Numbered from the stretch's first letter, positions 46,094 to 55,390 are shown. The stretch: DNA of 64,000 bases from Candidatus Hydrogenedentota bacterium (GCA_016182605.1 JACPGE010000069.1:124001-188000), one strand, 5' to 3'. Notes: a model not told the origin generated them from the sequence alone. Translations and numbers: made by a program.

Positions 46094-48634
46094 CTATGCT
46101 TGTCCGAATACCCGTGTCCACAACGCCAGCGTCGCAGTGACACTCAAGAGCAGCAACAGATTGCCGTATAGCCCCTTCACCCCAGAGGCCAGGCTATCCT
46201 TGGCAAATCCAAAACATCCCCCGGGCGAATCGTTGTAGCACCCGAACGGGTCTACATCCACTATGGCGCCGTCCAGTTCCGCCGGGCTAAGGAATCCATC
46301 GTTGTTCGTATCGAGCTGATTGAATGACGCCTCCGAGAGTATGTCCAGCGCAACCAGGGCCTCCGCATAGCTGAGCCGCCCGTCGTTGTTCCCGCTTGCG
46401 TCCGCCACGGCGAAATGATTCAACAGGGCCGCGGCTATCGCCTCCAGCACCTCTTCACCCTCCCCTTCGCCCTCGCCGGAGGTCTCGCACGCCATCGCGG
46501 TGCTCAGGTCGCTCTCCTCGAAATCCGCGGGCATGCCTCCGCCGGCAGACAGGCCAATCATTCCATATGGCCGCGTGAGGCGCAGCCACGTCATGCGGAT
46601 CGTGCCGTTGAAAAAGAGTTCCACCTGAACACTCTGAATGTCGCCGTAATAATCCGGCACATCCTGATAGGTAACGGCAAGATGCTGGTTGTCCTGGAAG
46701 ACTTCCACCAGCCCGCCGCCGCCAGGGTAGAGATCGCTGAAGTACGGCGCTATGCGCGGCAAGGAGAAGTGAGCCCCGAAGGAAGGTGAAAACTGGGAGT
46801 CGCCCTCGCCCAGCGTAATGTAGCCGTTGCTGCCGATGTAGATCCGGTCGTAGGAATTCCCATAGTAGGGGAAGCGCCGGGTCCCCAGCGAGCGCACCTG
46901 ACTTTCGTCGTCGCCAAAAAACAGCCGGGTTCCCGATCCCGCCGGCGTTGGAAAGCGAATGGCGGACCGGATGCACGCACTGTATCCACTGATCGAGGCA
47001 TCCGGCGTGAAGGTCATCGATCGGCCCACCAAATCAGTCGTGTCCACGAAAAACTCGCTGAAATAGTCCCGCTGCTCCGTCGTCGTGAATTGGAAGCATG
47101 CGCCGCCGTTGTCCGCGGTGACGCTGTTCCCTGCCAGGTCGGACACCGTCACCGTAAAATGATACGGGGTTAGCATGGTGAGTCCGGAAACGAGCACCGA
47201 GTGCACGGTATCGAGTCCGCCCAGCGTCTGTATCGCCGGCGAGCCGCAGACCGCCCCCGTTTGCACTTCCGATGTCACCCCCTCGCTCGTTTCAAAGGTA
47301 ATCTCCGCACGGCGCCCATAGACCGCAGCCACGGCCACGTTCGAAATGACGGGCGCGGTACAGTCGATGATCGCCGTCACGCTGCGCACAATCCGCTGCC
47401 CCGAGCCGTTGTTCTCGTCGTTGTACAAGAACACGATCGCGAGATCCTCCGCCACGTCAAGCCGCCCGTTCTGTTCAGCAATTTCTCCCGCCAGAATCGG
47501 CAGCATGCCCACGAAGATTCCCGGCGTCTGCGTCTCCGCAAGCAGAAACTCCTCCACATCCCCCTGCTCGGTAAGCGCCGTGACGGACGCCGTACCCTCG
47601 CCCGCGAGGTCGCCATCAAACAGCGAGATCTCCGCCGCACCGTCGCAACCATAGGCCAGCCGATCCGCCGTAAGCTGCGCCGCGCTGCTGTTCACATATT
47701 CCGCGAATGCCGTGCTCTTCGTTACGTCCTCGCCCCGTCCCGCAGCGTCAGCAAGCACGTTGGAGCGGAAACAATTGGAGCCGAACACATAGTCGGCCTC
47801 ACCGCGCACCAGGATCCCCTCCACCAGACCCGTCTCCGCACTGAATACTGGGGACCCCGAGTTGCCCCCGTAGGTGTCGAGATTCGTCACAAAATAACCC
47901 TCGTTCACACTGTCGCGCACCACCGAGTTCTCCCCAAACGCGATCTTCGCCGGGAGCCCCGCCGGGTGGCCGATGACGCCCACGCGCGCGCCAACGGGAA
48001 TGGTCCCCGCCTTGCGCAGCGGGAGCGGGCGCGCACCCGCTGCCGTAATCGGACGATCCACACGAACCACGGCAAAATCGGCGCCGCTATCATTGAGTTC
48101 CCACGCCACGATCTCTACCGCCTGGTAGACCTGCGATGAGTCCAGGGCCGTGCGCGGTGTCTGCGCATCCAGCATCTGAAATCCAAACGCAAAACGGGTG
48201 GAGGCCAGCGTGAAATCGTCCACGCAATGCCCCGCCGTGGCAATCAGGTCGAAGCCCACCACAAAGCCCGTGCAGAACGCGGCCACGGGCTGATCGGCAT
48301 AGGGCTCGCCGTCGCAGGCAGGCAGACCGCTTACCCTGAACTCGCGCACGCCGAGTTCATACGTACCGTCGCCATTCTCCGTCAGTTGCGTTGGATCCAC
48401 CAGCGCACAGGTGGATGCGGCCCACGCCATTCGATCGGGATTGGTCTCCTCAAACACATCGAGCCGATCGTCCTCGCCATAGATGACCTTCGGCTGGCCC
48501 GCCAGGAGTGCCGCGTTCCATGGAAACGCCTCGCCGCCCTTGGGCAACGATTTGTCTTCATCAGCCAATGCCGGATGTGTTGCCCCCGAAAACACGGCTA
48601 TCGTGGCGATCAGAAGTACAGACGCTATACGCAT
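46094..48634 (-). CDS. Secreted trypsin-like serine protease with EF-hands, Gly-Glu linker and C-terminal membrane helix
   Basis: An 846-aa protein: signal peptide (about 24 residues); a trypsin-like domain (about 60-330) with catalytic His in LIATAGHCVDD, Asp in SGADFAVVRVD and Ser in TYGGNSGSPVFS; a fibronectin-like region (about 430-530); a beta domain around 540-720 (SNGYITLGEGDSQF); a GEGEGEGEE linker; paired EF-hands (DASGNNDGRLSYAEAL and DTNNDGFLSPAEL). It ends with a Cys-containing segment and a hydrophobic helix (LLLLLSVTATLALW) with a short basic end. The tail looks like a surface-sorting or membrane anchor but lacks PEP. It resembles V8-type proteases in fold. Confidence 0.85.
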   Translation of the reverse strand: MRIASVLLIATIAVFSGATHPALADEDKSLPKGGEAFPWNAALLAGQPKVIYGEDDRLDVFEETNPDRMAWAASTCALVDPTQLTENGDGTYELGVREFRVSGLPACDGEPYADQPVAAFCTGFVVGFDLIATAGHCVDDFTLASTRFAFGFQMLDAQTPRTALDSSQVYQAVEIVAWELNDSGADFAVVRVDRPITAAGARPLPLRKAGTIPVGARVGVIGHPAGLPAKIAFGENSVVRDSVNEGYFVTNLDTYGGNSGSPVFSAETGLVEGILVRGEADYVFGSNCFRSNVLADAAGRGEDVTKSTAFAEYVNSSAAQLTADRLAYGCDGAAEISLFDGDLAGEGTASVTALTEQGDVEEFLLAETQTPGIFVGMLPILAGEIAEQNGRLDVAEDLAIVFLYNDENNGSGQRIVRSVTAIIDCTAPVISNVAVAAVYGRRAEITFETSEGVTSEVQTGAVCGSPAIQTLGGLDTVHSVLVSGLTMLTPYHFTVTVSDLAGNSVTADNGGACFQFTTTEQRDYFSEFFVDTTDLVGRSMTFTPDASISGYSACIRSAIRFPTPAGSGTRLFFGDDESQVRSLGTRRFPYYGNSYDRIYIGSNGYITLGEGDSQFSPSFGAHFSLPRIAPYFSDLYPGGGGLVEVFQDNQHLAVTYQDVPDYYGDIQSVQVELFFNGTIRMTWLRLTRPYGMIGLSAGGGMPADFEESDLSTAMACETSGEGEGEGEEVLEAIAAALLNHFAVADASGNNDGRLSYAEALVALDILSEASFNQLDTNNDGFLSPAELDGAIVDVDPFGCYNDSPGGCFGFAKDSLASGVKGLYGNLLLLLSVTATLALWTRVFGQA

Positions 48635-48751
48635 GGTGCCTCACTTTATAGAATCTACCGGGTTTGGCCGCAGTCGCGCCTGCGACACGGAAACACGGCT
48701 ACATTGTGCATCAGAGTTTCCGTTCCCGCAAGGGGCAGGATCGACCTGTGG

Positions 48752-50526
48752 TTACTCCGCAAGAAACGTCTCGAAGAGTTCGGTATAGAACGCCCGGTCA
48801 GGCACGGAAAGCAGCGGCTGAAGGGTCTCGTCAAGCGCGGGGGTGCCTGTCTCCGGATCGACCTTGTAGACCCGCGCATCCGGACCCACCCCTATCTGTA
48901 CCTCTTCCACCGACGTGAGCGACACCTCCGCGGTGTTCACCGTGCTGTCCGCCGAGTGATACACCATGATATGCGTCCGTTCGCCGTTCGGGCCAATCCC
49001 GGCCGTGAGAAAGTACCGCGCAAACACATCGCCCTCCGTTGGCGGATCGGGGACCGGTTCCGGGGGATAGCCGGCCTTCACCCGGATCTCCAGCGTGCCC
49101 GGCGGCGTATTGCCAGCGACGCTCCCGGTAACCGCGGTATCCGCAGGCACCATAAACACCAGCCGATCCGTGCCGTTGTCCCACAACGCCCCGGTCCAGG
49201 CCCCGCCACCAAAAATATTGCCCCCCAGAAAGCCCTCTGAAGGCGGAATGTTGATCTCATCCACGAACCACACAAACACATCATCTCCCGCCCCGCCAAC
49301 AATCCGGTTGTCGCGCCAGTTGCCGCCAAACACAATGATGTCCGCGCCATCCTCCGGATCCAGCGTGTCGGTACGGCCATCCGCGCCCAGACCAAGATCG
49401 ACCCCCGCCCGTTCCCAGTTGTTCACAAAGACCAAGTCCCGGCCCGGCCCGGTATGTAAGGAAGAAGCGAACATGCTGAACTCGTCGTTCGGCAGCGGCG
49501 CCTCTTCCCCGATGAGTACCAGATCATTGTCCTGAAAGGCGCCATCCAGCGACGATCCTGTGCGCCAGTCAGAGGAAAATGTATTGCGTATGCGGATCAT
49601 GTCCGGGCCGGCCGCATAGCGAATCTCGCCCGTGGAGCGCAGGGTCCCCTCCGGGCCACTGTCCACATAGTCCAGACCCGAAGAACCCTGGAAAAAGGCC
49701 GCCGCCGCGTTGTACTCCTCGCTTTCTTCGTTGTTCACCAGCCGCCAGCCAAATTGCAACTCCGACTCGTCCACTATCGGCTCGAAATGCCCCACCCGGC
49801 TGTTAAAATTGCGGTAATTCGCAAGAAAAGAAAAGGTCATGGTCTCCTCGACGAAAAAGTCCCAATTGCCCGGCGGCAGTATCGGCGAGGGCTCGTTGCG
49901 CACAAGGTGCATGTCGAAATAGAGCGGATCGATCAGGCCATCCGGCGGCAACTCGCCCGGTCCCGGATTCCAGCTCCCATCCCAGGAATAGGTGTTGGCC
50001 ACTCCCGGCCAGACGCCCTCACCCTCACCTTCACCTTCACCTTCACCTTCACCTTCACCTTCACCTTCACCTTCACCTTCACCTTCACCTTCACCTTCAC
50101 CTTCACCTTCACCTTCACCTTCACCTTCACCTTCACCTTCACCTTCACCTTCACCCCTTCACCTTCACCTTCACCCTCGCCTTCACCCTCGCCTTCACCC
50201 TCGCCTTCACCCTCGCCTTCACCCTCGCCTTCACCCTCGCCTTCACCTTCACCCTCGCCTTCGCCCCCCGCCTCGTTCAATTCCATACGGCTGAGCACCC
50301 CGTCACTATTTCCATCCAGCGCATCAAACTGCGCCTGCGTCAGCGCACTCACGATGCTCCGGGCTTCCGCCAAAGTGAGACCGCCACTGGAATCCGCATC
50401 GCCCAAGTCAAACCCGCCGGCAAGCTGGCGGGCAAGCGCCGCCGGGTCCTCCGGAACTGGCATGCACGCAGAAAATCCAAACACGAATCCAAGGGCAAGC
50501 AGACGGGACCAGGAAGTTAAGGACAT
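48752..50526 (-). pseudogene. EF-hand lipoprotein with long Gly-Glu repeat and RTX-like domain, broken by a 2-bp frameshift
   Basis: Two minus-strand frames form one gene. The first part (ATG at 50526 after GGAG) encodes a lipoprotein-type signal (GFSAC), two EF-hands (DADSSGGLTLAEA, DGNSDGVLSRMEL) and a GEGEGE run. The run switches to VKVKVK where two extra C/G bases interrupt the hexamer array near 50154-50157. The second part continues in the Gly-Glu frame through GVWPGVANTYSWDGSWN into a 416-aa beta-rich domain with RTX-like GGAGDDVFVW. Removing two bases restores one protein of about 590 aa. Sequencing error, phase variation and real inactivation cannot be separated here. A related linker occurs in the protease downstream. 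Confidence 0.75.
50029..50265. repeat. Hexanucleotide array coding for (Gly-Glu)n, about 39 units
   Basis: On the plus strand mostly CACCTT units (about 20 in a row at 50041-50158), then alternating CACCCTCGCCTT variants to about 50265. In the coding frame of the minus strand it reads GGTGAA/GGCGAG; shifted once it reads VK; shifted again it meets stops. The CACCCC junction near 50152-50157 carries the 2-base irregularity. Confidence 0.92.
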
Positions 50527-50602
50527 GATGCACTCCAATAGGATGTAACCGGGTCAGTTGGCGCGAGTCTAATCGGGGTGCGTTCGCCCACCATGTTTGC
50601 TG

Positions 50603-50631
50603 TTGACAGCCCCGCATTGTGACAGTACTAT
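50603..50631 (+). promoter_or_regulatory. Sigma-70-type promoter for the amidohydrolase-cytochrome operon
   Basis: Perfect -35 TTGACA (50603-50608), 17-base spacer, -10 TACTAT (50626-50631). The start near 50638 leaves a leader of about 120 bases. Confidence 0.65.
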
Positions 50632-50660
50632 GGGTTCCGGCTGTATCGGCGGACGCACCG

Positions 50661-50715
50661 CTCCACTGTACTGGGTTGTCCCGGAATCGTCAATGCTCTT
50701 GACGCCGCAGTGGAG
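50661..50715 (+). ncRNA. Possible structured leader RNA (three-way junction)
   Basis: Closing stem CTCCACTG (50661-50668) with CAGTGGAG (50708-50715) encloses two hairpins: CTGGG/CCCGG (50671-50675 with 50680-50684, one G-U) and GTCAA/TTGAC (50689-50693 with 50699-50703). Junction strands are TA, AATC and GCCG. It lies entirely in the predicted leader of the amidohydrolase gene, 45 bases before its start. No known riboswitch class is recognised. The stems are short, so chance remains possible. Confidence 0.35.
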
Positions 50716-50760
50716 GAAGGCAAGAGGCAGGCATCATCATAAAAAAGGAGGAGAGCCCCC

Positions 50761-52287
50761 ATGTGGATTCCCAAGTGGAAGCGTGATCGGCAGAAGGGGG
50801 TGGACTCCCCTATGCCCACTCAAGTGGTATCGAACGAGGAGTTTATCCCGCGTCCCCAGAACAAGCAGCAGGCGCAAGTCGAAAAACTCATCATGCAAAT
50901 GGCCGATGAGAAATCGAAAAAGCTCGGCATGCCGCGGCGGGACTTTCTCCGCAGCAACATGGGTATGGCCACCGCCTATCTGGCCAGCAACATGGTCTAC
51001 GGCAACTACTGGGCCGTGGCCGAAGAAGAAACCCTCGATGCCGCCATGTCCGACGAAATCTATCCCAAGGGAGAGTACTTCATTTTTGACGTGCAGGCCC
51101 ACTTCACCAATGGCATCGCCCTCGATTTCCGCAACGCGCCTTTCGTAAAAGACATGGGTTTCGACCTGAAAAACGACGCTGACGCCTATGGCTTCATCAA
51201 TTTCATCAAAGAAATGTACTTTGACAGCGAGACCAGCCTCGTCTGCATCTCCGGCGTGCCGGGCAAGGAAGATCAGCGCGCCGAGGATGGCCGCGTGCTC
51301 GAAGGCGCGGAGCGCACGGGCAAGGGCTTTGGAAGCATCCTGCCGAGCTGGCTGATGAGCCAACGCAAGAAGGAAATCAACGACATTGCCCAGTCGCAGC
51401 GCGCGGTTTGCCAGGGCAATTGCGCGCCCAACCACTATTGGGACAAAGCCACCAACAAGCCCGATTTTAATGCCCTCTTTGAGCAGATGGAACGGGAAGT
51501 AAAGAACTACGGCATCGATTCGTGGAAATGGTACTGCCACACGGATCCGGGCCGCTCTGGAAACGGCTTCAAGCTGGACGACGAGGTCATGACCTACCCG
51601 TTCTATGCAAAGTCCATCGAACTCGGCCTGAAAACCTTCAGCGTACACAAGGGCTTTTCTGCGCAGTCGCGCACCCTGGGGCACTTGGCCCACCCTGCCG
51701 ATATCGAGAAGGCCGCCCTCGACCATCCCGATCTGAACTTCATCATCTACCACTCGGCCCTGAAACACGGCCCGGGCGAACCCGGATGGGGCGCCGACGG
51801 CTTTTTCGATCCGACCACCGGCGACTTTGAATGGCACGCGGACTTGATGAAAATAAAGGAACGCAATCCGAAGATGAACAACGTCTACCCGGAAATCGGC
51901 TCCTCATTCGGTGTGCTCTCCCTCGTCCACCCGGAAATGTGTCAGCACCTCATGGGCCGCAACATCAAAACCTATGGTATCGATCATGTCATCTGGGGCA
52001 CGGACTGCCTCTGGTGGGGATCGCCCCAGTGGGTCATCGATGCCTTCAAACGGTTCCAGTTCACCGATGAAATGACGGAAAAGTTTGGCTATCAAAAGCT
52101 CACCAAAGAAGACAAAGCCAAGATTTTCGGCCTGAACGCCGCCCGAATCTATGGCATCAATCCAGATGAAAAACGCAACGGCCTGCCCAAGGACGCCATC
52201 TCCCGCTTCAAGACCGCCTACGAAGGCGAAGGCTGGAAACGGGAGAACGCCGCCCACGGCTGGGTGCGCGACGATACCCGCGCCTGA
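50761..52287 (+). CDS. Tat-exported amidohydrolase-2-family protein
   Basis: A 508-aa protein. GGAGGAG stands seven bases before the ATG. A charged N-terminal extension precedes a Tat-like signal [11 protein letters not shown] around residue 58. The body is an amidohydrolase (TIM-barrel) domain: [10 protein letters not shown] near residue 108 replaces the usual DxHxH metal site, then [12 protein letters not shown] around 295, [11 protein letters not shown] around 330, and [12 protein letters not shown] around 415 with the family's metal-binding Asp. Members are metal-dependent hydrolases or decarboxylases; the missing second His makes the substrate and even the metal uncertain. A hexaheme cytochrome gene follows after 8 bases, suggesting periplasmic redox coupling. 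Confidence 0.82.
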   Translation: MWIPKWKRDRQKGVDSPMPTQVVSNEEFIPRPQNKQQAQVEKLIMQMADEKSKKLGMPRRDFLRSNMGMATAYLASNMVYGNYWAVAEEETLDAAMSDEIYPKGEYFIFDVQAHFTNGIALDFRNAPFVKDMGFDLKNDADAYGFINFIKEMYFDSETSLVCISGVPGKEDQRAEDGRVLEGAERTGKGFGSILPSWLMSQRKKEINDIAQSQRAVCQGNCAPNHYWDKATNKPDFNALFEQMEREVKNYGIDSWKWYCHTDPGRSGNGFKLDDEVMTYPFYAKSIELGLKTFSVHKGFSAQSRTLGHLAHPADIEKAALDHPDLNFIIYHSALKHGPGEPGWGADGFFDPTTGDFEWHADLMKIKERNPKMNNVYPEIGSSFGVLSLVHPEMCQHLMGRNIKTYGIDHVIWGTDCLWWGSPQWVIDAFKRFQFTDEMTEKFGYQKLTKEDKAKIFGLNAARIYGINPDEKRNGLPKDAISRFKTAYEGEGWKRENAAHGWVRDDTRA

Positions 52288-52295
52288 GCACGAAA

Positions 52296-53300
52296 ATGCC
52301 CGGGCTCGCACTGAATTGCTGGAAGTCAGGCGCCCCGCAGGGCCGCGGTACCGTGCTCCGCGCCCTGTGGGGTTGCCTCACTGCGGCCTTGGTCTGTGCC
52401 TGCGCGTCTGGCGCCGAGGAGCCGGGAGCTTGGGGCGCGGACCATGTGGACAAGCCCCTGCCCGTGTTGGTCGAGGGCGGCGAATGCCTCTTCTGCCACC
52501 GGAATTCCATCGGCGCCCGCTGGGAAGCCAACGCGCACCAAACCACGGTGCGTTTCTTCGATCCCGGAGCCGCTGAAGTACAGGTTCTCAAGGCGCAAGG
52601 CGTTGAAGCAGCCATTCTGAACGAGATTACCATGGTGCTCGGGCGCGATCGGGCACAACGATTTCTCAAGCCCAATGGAAAGTATGGACAGGCCGCAATC
52701 TTGAACACGAAATGGACAAGGACCGGGGTGGAACGCGCGGCAGACGCCGCGTGGGACGATGCACGCTTCGCGGAGCGCTGCGCCGGGTGCCACATGTCTG
52801 GCGTCGATCGCGCGTCCGGCGCCTACAGCGCCGCCGGCATCGAGTGTTACACCTGCCACGGCGACGTGCCGCTGGAGCACACCGAGCAGCACGAACTCGC
52901 CATCTTTTCCCCAAAGCGAAACGATACCCCCGAACTTGTGACTGCGATCTGCGCCCAGTGCCATGTGCGCAACGGAACCTCGAAGGCAACCGGCCGCCCC
53001 TACGCGACCCACTTCGTGCCCGGCGACAACCTGTTCATGGATTTCATGGCGGACTTGGGGCCGGAGACGATTGCCGCAATGAATACCGGCGACCAGCACG
53101 TGCTGGCCAATGTCCGCGCCGTCATCCACGGAGAAGACAAGAGCCTCACCTGCATGAGCTGCCACACCATTCACAAAGATACGTCCACGAAGCACAAGAA
53201 GCTGGCCACGACGGCCTACTGCTTCATCTGCCATGAGGGCAGCGACATGAAATCGGGCATTCGCCCCGCCGAAGTGCACAGCCCCGTGTGCGAGTACTGA
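52296..53300 (+). CDS. Periplasmic hexaheme cytochrome c
   Basis: A 334-aa protein with a signal-like segment (about residues 20-42, ending ACASGAEE). It has six CxxCH heme sites: CLFCH, CAGCH, CYTCH, CAQCH, CMSCH and CFICH. Spacing and a late CMSCHTIHKD resemble multiheme electron-transfer and nitrite/octaheme-reductase-like cytochromes, but no enzyme family is certain. No clear ribosome-binding site precedes the ATG; translation may be coupled to the amidohydrolase gene that ends eight bases earlier. Confidence 0.87.
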   Translation: MPGLALNCWKSGAPQGRGTVLRALWGCLTAALVCACASGAEEPGAWGADHVDKPLPVLVEGGECLFCHRNSIGARWEANAHQTTVRFFDPGAAEVQVLKAQGVEAAILNEITMVLGRDRAQRFLKPNGKYGQAAILNTKWTRTGVERAADAAWDDARFAERCAGCHMSGVDRASGAYSAAGIECYTCHGDVPLEHTEQHELAIFSPKRNDTPELVTAICAQCHVRNGTSKATGRPYATHFVPGDNLFMDFMADLGPETIAAMNTGDQHVLANVRAVIHGEDKSLTCMSCHTIHKDTSTKHKKLATTAYCFICHEGSDMKSGIRPAEVHSPVCEY

Positions 53301-53336
53301 CTGCAAAACCAACGAATGAACATGGGAGTTATCACA

Positions 53337-53612
53337 ATGATGGTCAGAGACAAGATCGAATACGAACACCTGCCCGCGGGAATGGCGATGGATGAGACCG
53401 ACTACGGACTGCGCTACTACCTCACCGAGCTCTCCGACGAACATCTCATGCAATACGATCCCGCATGGACCGACGAAGAAGTCATCGCCTGGGACGACAA
53501 CTTCACCGAAGACGGCAACCTCTTCCTCGTTTGCTGCGAACGCGATATCGACATCGCGGAATTTCGCGCCGTGCTCGAAGAGCACATCGAATTCCGGGGG
53601 TTGACGAAGTAA
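53337..53612 (+). CDS. Small acidic protein, unknown
   Basis: A 91-aa protein with no signal peptide, rich in Asp/Glu and aromatic residues (YGLRYYLTELSDEHLMQYDP, then WTDEEVIAWDDNF and LFLVCCERDIDIAEF). The ATG at 53337 has GGGAG eight bases upstream; earlier in-frame ATGs at 53316 and 53322 are possible. It is third in the amidohydrolase-cytochrome operon. No family recognised. The protein is likely cytoplasmic, while its neighbours are exported. Confidence 0.6.
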   Translation: MMVRDKIEYEHLPAGMAMDETDYGLRYYLTELSDEHLMQYDPAWTDEEVIAWDDNFTEDGNLFLVCCERDIDIAEFRAVLEEHIEFRGLTK

Positions 53613-53650
53613 AAAAACGCCCCGGTTTCCCCATCTGGGAAACCGGGGCG
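53611..53650 (-). terminator. Strong hairpin terminator between convergent genes
   Basis: A 14-bp perfect stem (53618-53631 against 53637-53650) with a five-base loop. Read on the minus strand it is followed by seven T residues (53617-53611), so it ends the copper/heme protein gene. On the plus strand the stem directly follows the small-protein stop and could also slow that transcript. Confidence 0.92.
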
Positions 53651-53674
53651 GTGTGTTGCTGCCGCTCTACCGGA

Positions 53675-54970
53675 CTACTTGCTCTGCGCCACGTTCGGCT
53701 GCGGCTTGTAGCCGTCCAGGCTGGCAAACTTCGTTTCCTGTTCCGGGCTCAGCCAGGAAATCGTCATCCACCCAATCATCATCTCTTCCCACGTCTGATC
53801 GCCCCAGCGCACCGGCTTCGAAGGATCGGGGTTCGCAGGATTGTTCGCCGAGTTGTCGAAGTGCGCCACCGTGTGCAACACCGTCCCCGCAGGGATATAC
53901 CGCGGCGTTTCCAGCACGTAGCTCGTCTGCCAGTTGAAATCGAAACGCGGCACATCCAGCAGGATCTCTTCCGTGCCGTCCGGATACTTCGCCGTGTACG
54001 TGAAGCCCTTGCCACGGTAATGCATGTGCGGCGTCATCGAATAGAGCAGCGCGCTCTTCGGGAACTCGATGTCCGCAACCACTTCGTGGTTGTCCGCATG
54101 CGGCGGAATCTTGAAATCAAAGTTGATCGTCGTCGCCGTCAGATCCTCAAATTCCGGCGCCTTCTCCGCAAACTTCAGCCCGATCGAAGAACGATCGACT
54201 TCAGGCTTGCCCGTCGGCGTGTAGTGCATCTGGAAGATCAGATTCGCACCCTTGGGAATCTTGATGGCACGCGTACCGTCCAGGATGACCGGCACGGTCC
54301 CCGGCGCGTATCCCGCGATAAAGCCCCGGCCCAAGCGAAGGAACTCGCCCATCTCCTGCTCCTGGTGCTCAGGCGCGCGCGCATACACCAGCACGTGGTG
54401 CACCACTTTCGGATTGCCCGCGCGTATGTCGATCTGCGTTACCCACTTGTCTTCTTCAAAGCCCGTCGGGATCTCGATGTTCTCATACGGCATCACCCCG
54501 GAGGGCTCAATGTGCACTTCTTCCGGCATCGTCAACACCACGTCCGGCTCATCAATGCGCCATTCGTCGTTGTAAGTCTTCGGCGCGGGCATGTCCGCCG
54601 GATCGCCCTGTGGCATCCCGTTGTCGATCCACGACATCAACATGTCTGCGTCGGTCTGCGCCATGCTCCGATCATTGCTGAAATGCCCATACTCCGGGCT
54701 CGCGTGCCAGGGCGGCATGCGCTTGGTATCCACCACCTCCCGGATCATCTTCGCCCACCCCTTCACCTGCCGGTAGGACTGAAGCGTCATCGGCGCGATC
54801 CCGTTGGGATGGTGGCAGTCCTGGCAGTTGTTTTGTAGAATCCGCGCCACGTGCTTTGTGAAGGTTACCGTCTCGCTTTCCACGCCCGCCAGGGCCGCGG
54901 GACAAAGACCGGCGGCAAGCGCAAGCGCCAATCCGAACAGGGGTGTTTTTGGAATACGGGTTGCTCGCAT
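53675..54970 (-). CDS. Cytochrome c / copper type II monooxygenase-like exported protein
   Basis: A 431-aa protein: signal peptide (about 28 residues, ending ALAG), a short cytochrome-like segment with NNCQDCHHP around residue 48, and a domain like copper type II ascorbate-dependent (PHM-type) monooxygenases. The latter shows KVVHHVLVYAR around 195 (His-His copper site), LIFQMHYTPTG around 250, SMTPHMHYRGKGF around 315 and TVAHFDNSANN around 370. Such heme-plus-copper fusions are common in Planctomycetes-like genomes, mostly unstudied. AAGGAG lies nine bases before the ATG. Reaction and substrate unknown. Confidence 0.82.
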   Translation of the reverse strand: MRATRIPKTPLFGLALALAAGLCPAALAGVESETVTFTKHVARILQNNCQDCHHPNGIAPMTLQSYRQVKGWAKMIREVVDTKRMPPWHASPEYGHFSNDRSMAQTDADMLMSWIDNGMPQGDPADMPAPKTYNDEWRIDEPDVVLTMPEEVHIEPSGVMPYENIEIPTGFEEDKWVTQIDIRAGNPKVVHHVLVYARAPEHQEQEMGEFLRLGRGFIAGYAPGTVPVILDGTRAIKIPKGANLIFQMHYTPTGKPEVDRSSIGLKFAEKAPEFEDLTATTINFDFKIPPHADNHEVVADIEFPKSALLYSMTPHMHYRGKGFTYTAKYPDGTEEILLDVPRFDFNWQTSYVLETPRYIPAGTVLHTVAHFDNSANNPANPDPSKPVRWGDQTWEEMMIGWMTISWLSPEQETKFASLDGYKPQPNVAQSK

Positions 54971-55284
54971 CGGGATGGTCTCCTTGGAATCGCGGTTCTC
55001 ACCGGCTTCTCTGGATTATGCACACTTCGTAAAAACGGGACTTAATGAGACACGCCAACGCACCTGAGAGTTTCACTAGCAATACCACACAGCCGCACAG
55101 CAATTGCCTAATCTCATTAGTCTGAGGCTATATGGTCGCCGATTTCCCCCGTTTTGTCAACCCACTTATGTCCACTTCAGGTACGGGCTCTAAGTCCCCC
55201 CTCCGGCGGTCCGCCGGGATACAACAGATAAAACCCATTCGAGGGGCCCAGAGTCTATAGGCAGGCGTAGGGGATTTCAGGGTC
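54971..55284. other. Intergenic stretch between divergent genes
   Basis: No gene seen. Ribosome-binding site of the minus-strand gene at its left edge; otherwise AT-richer sequence with no repeat I could trust. The plus-strand promoter follows at 55285. Confidence 0.5.
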
Positions 55285-55319
55285 TTGACAGGTTTACCAC
55301 GCCCTGATAGAGTGGGCGT
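55285..55319 (+). promoter_or_regulatory. Sigma-70 promoter with an inverted repeat around its -10 box
   Basis: TTGACA (55285-55290), 17-base spacer, TAGAGT (55308-55313). The inverted repeat ACGCCC (55299-55304) / GGGCGT (55314-55319) brackets the -10 box, the place for a repressor. Alternatively, because GGGCGT is followed by TTCTT, it could be a short terminator for an unseen upstream transcript. The gene starts at 55391. Confidence 0.55.
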
Positions 55320-55390
55320 TTCTTGTGCGTACCGCGGGTAACCGCAATTGTTTTAAGGGGTTATAAAAGCCCGTGGGAGAGGAGCATTTC

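Noticed and set aside
49200-49360. Reading the RTX-like GGAGDD stretch as an RTX toxin
   Set aside because: Only one or two such turns are present, with no toxin domain and no type I secretion genes nearby.
49754-50548. Ser/Pro and Thr/Phe repeat proteins on the plus strand
   Set aside because: These are other frames of the hexanucleotide array; the minus strand has lipobox, EF-hands and a ribosome-binding site.
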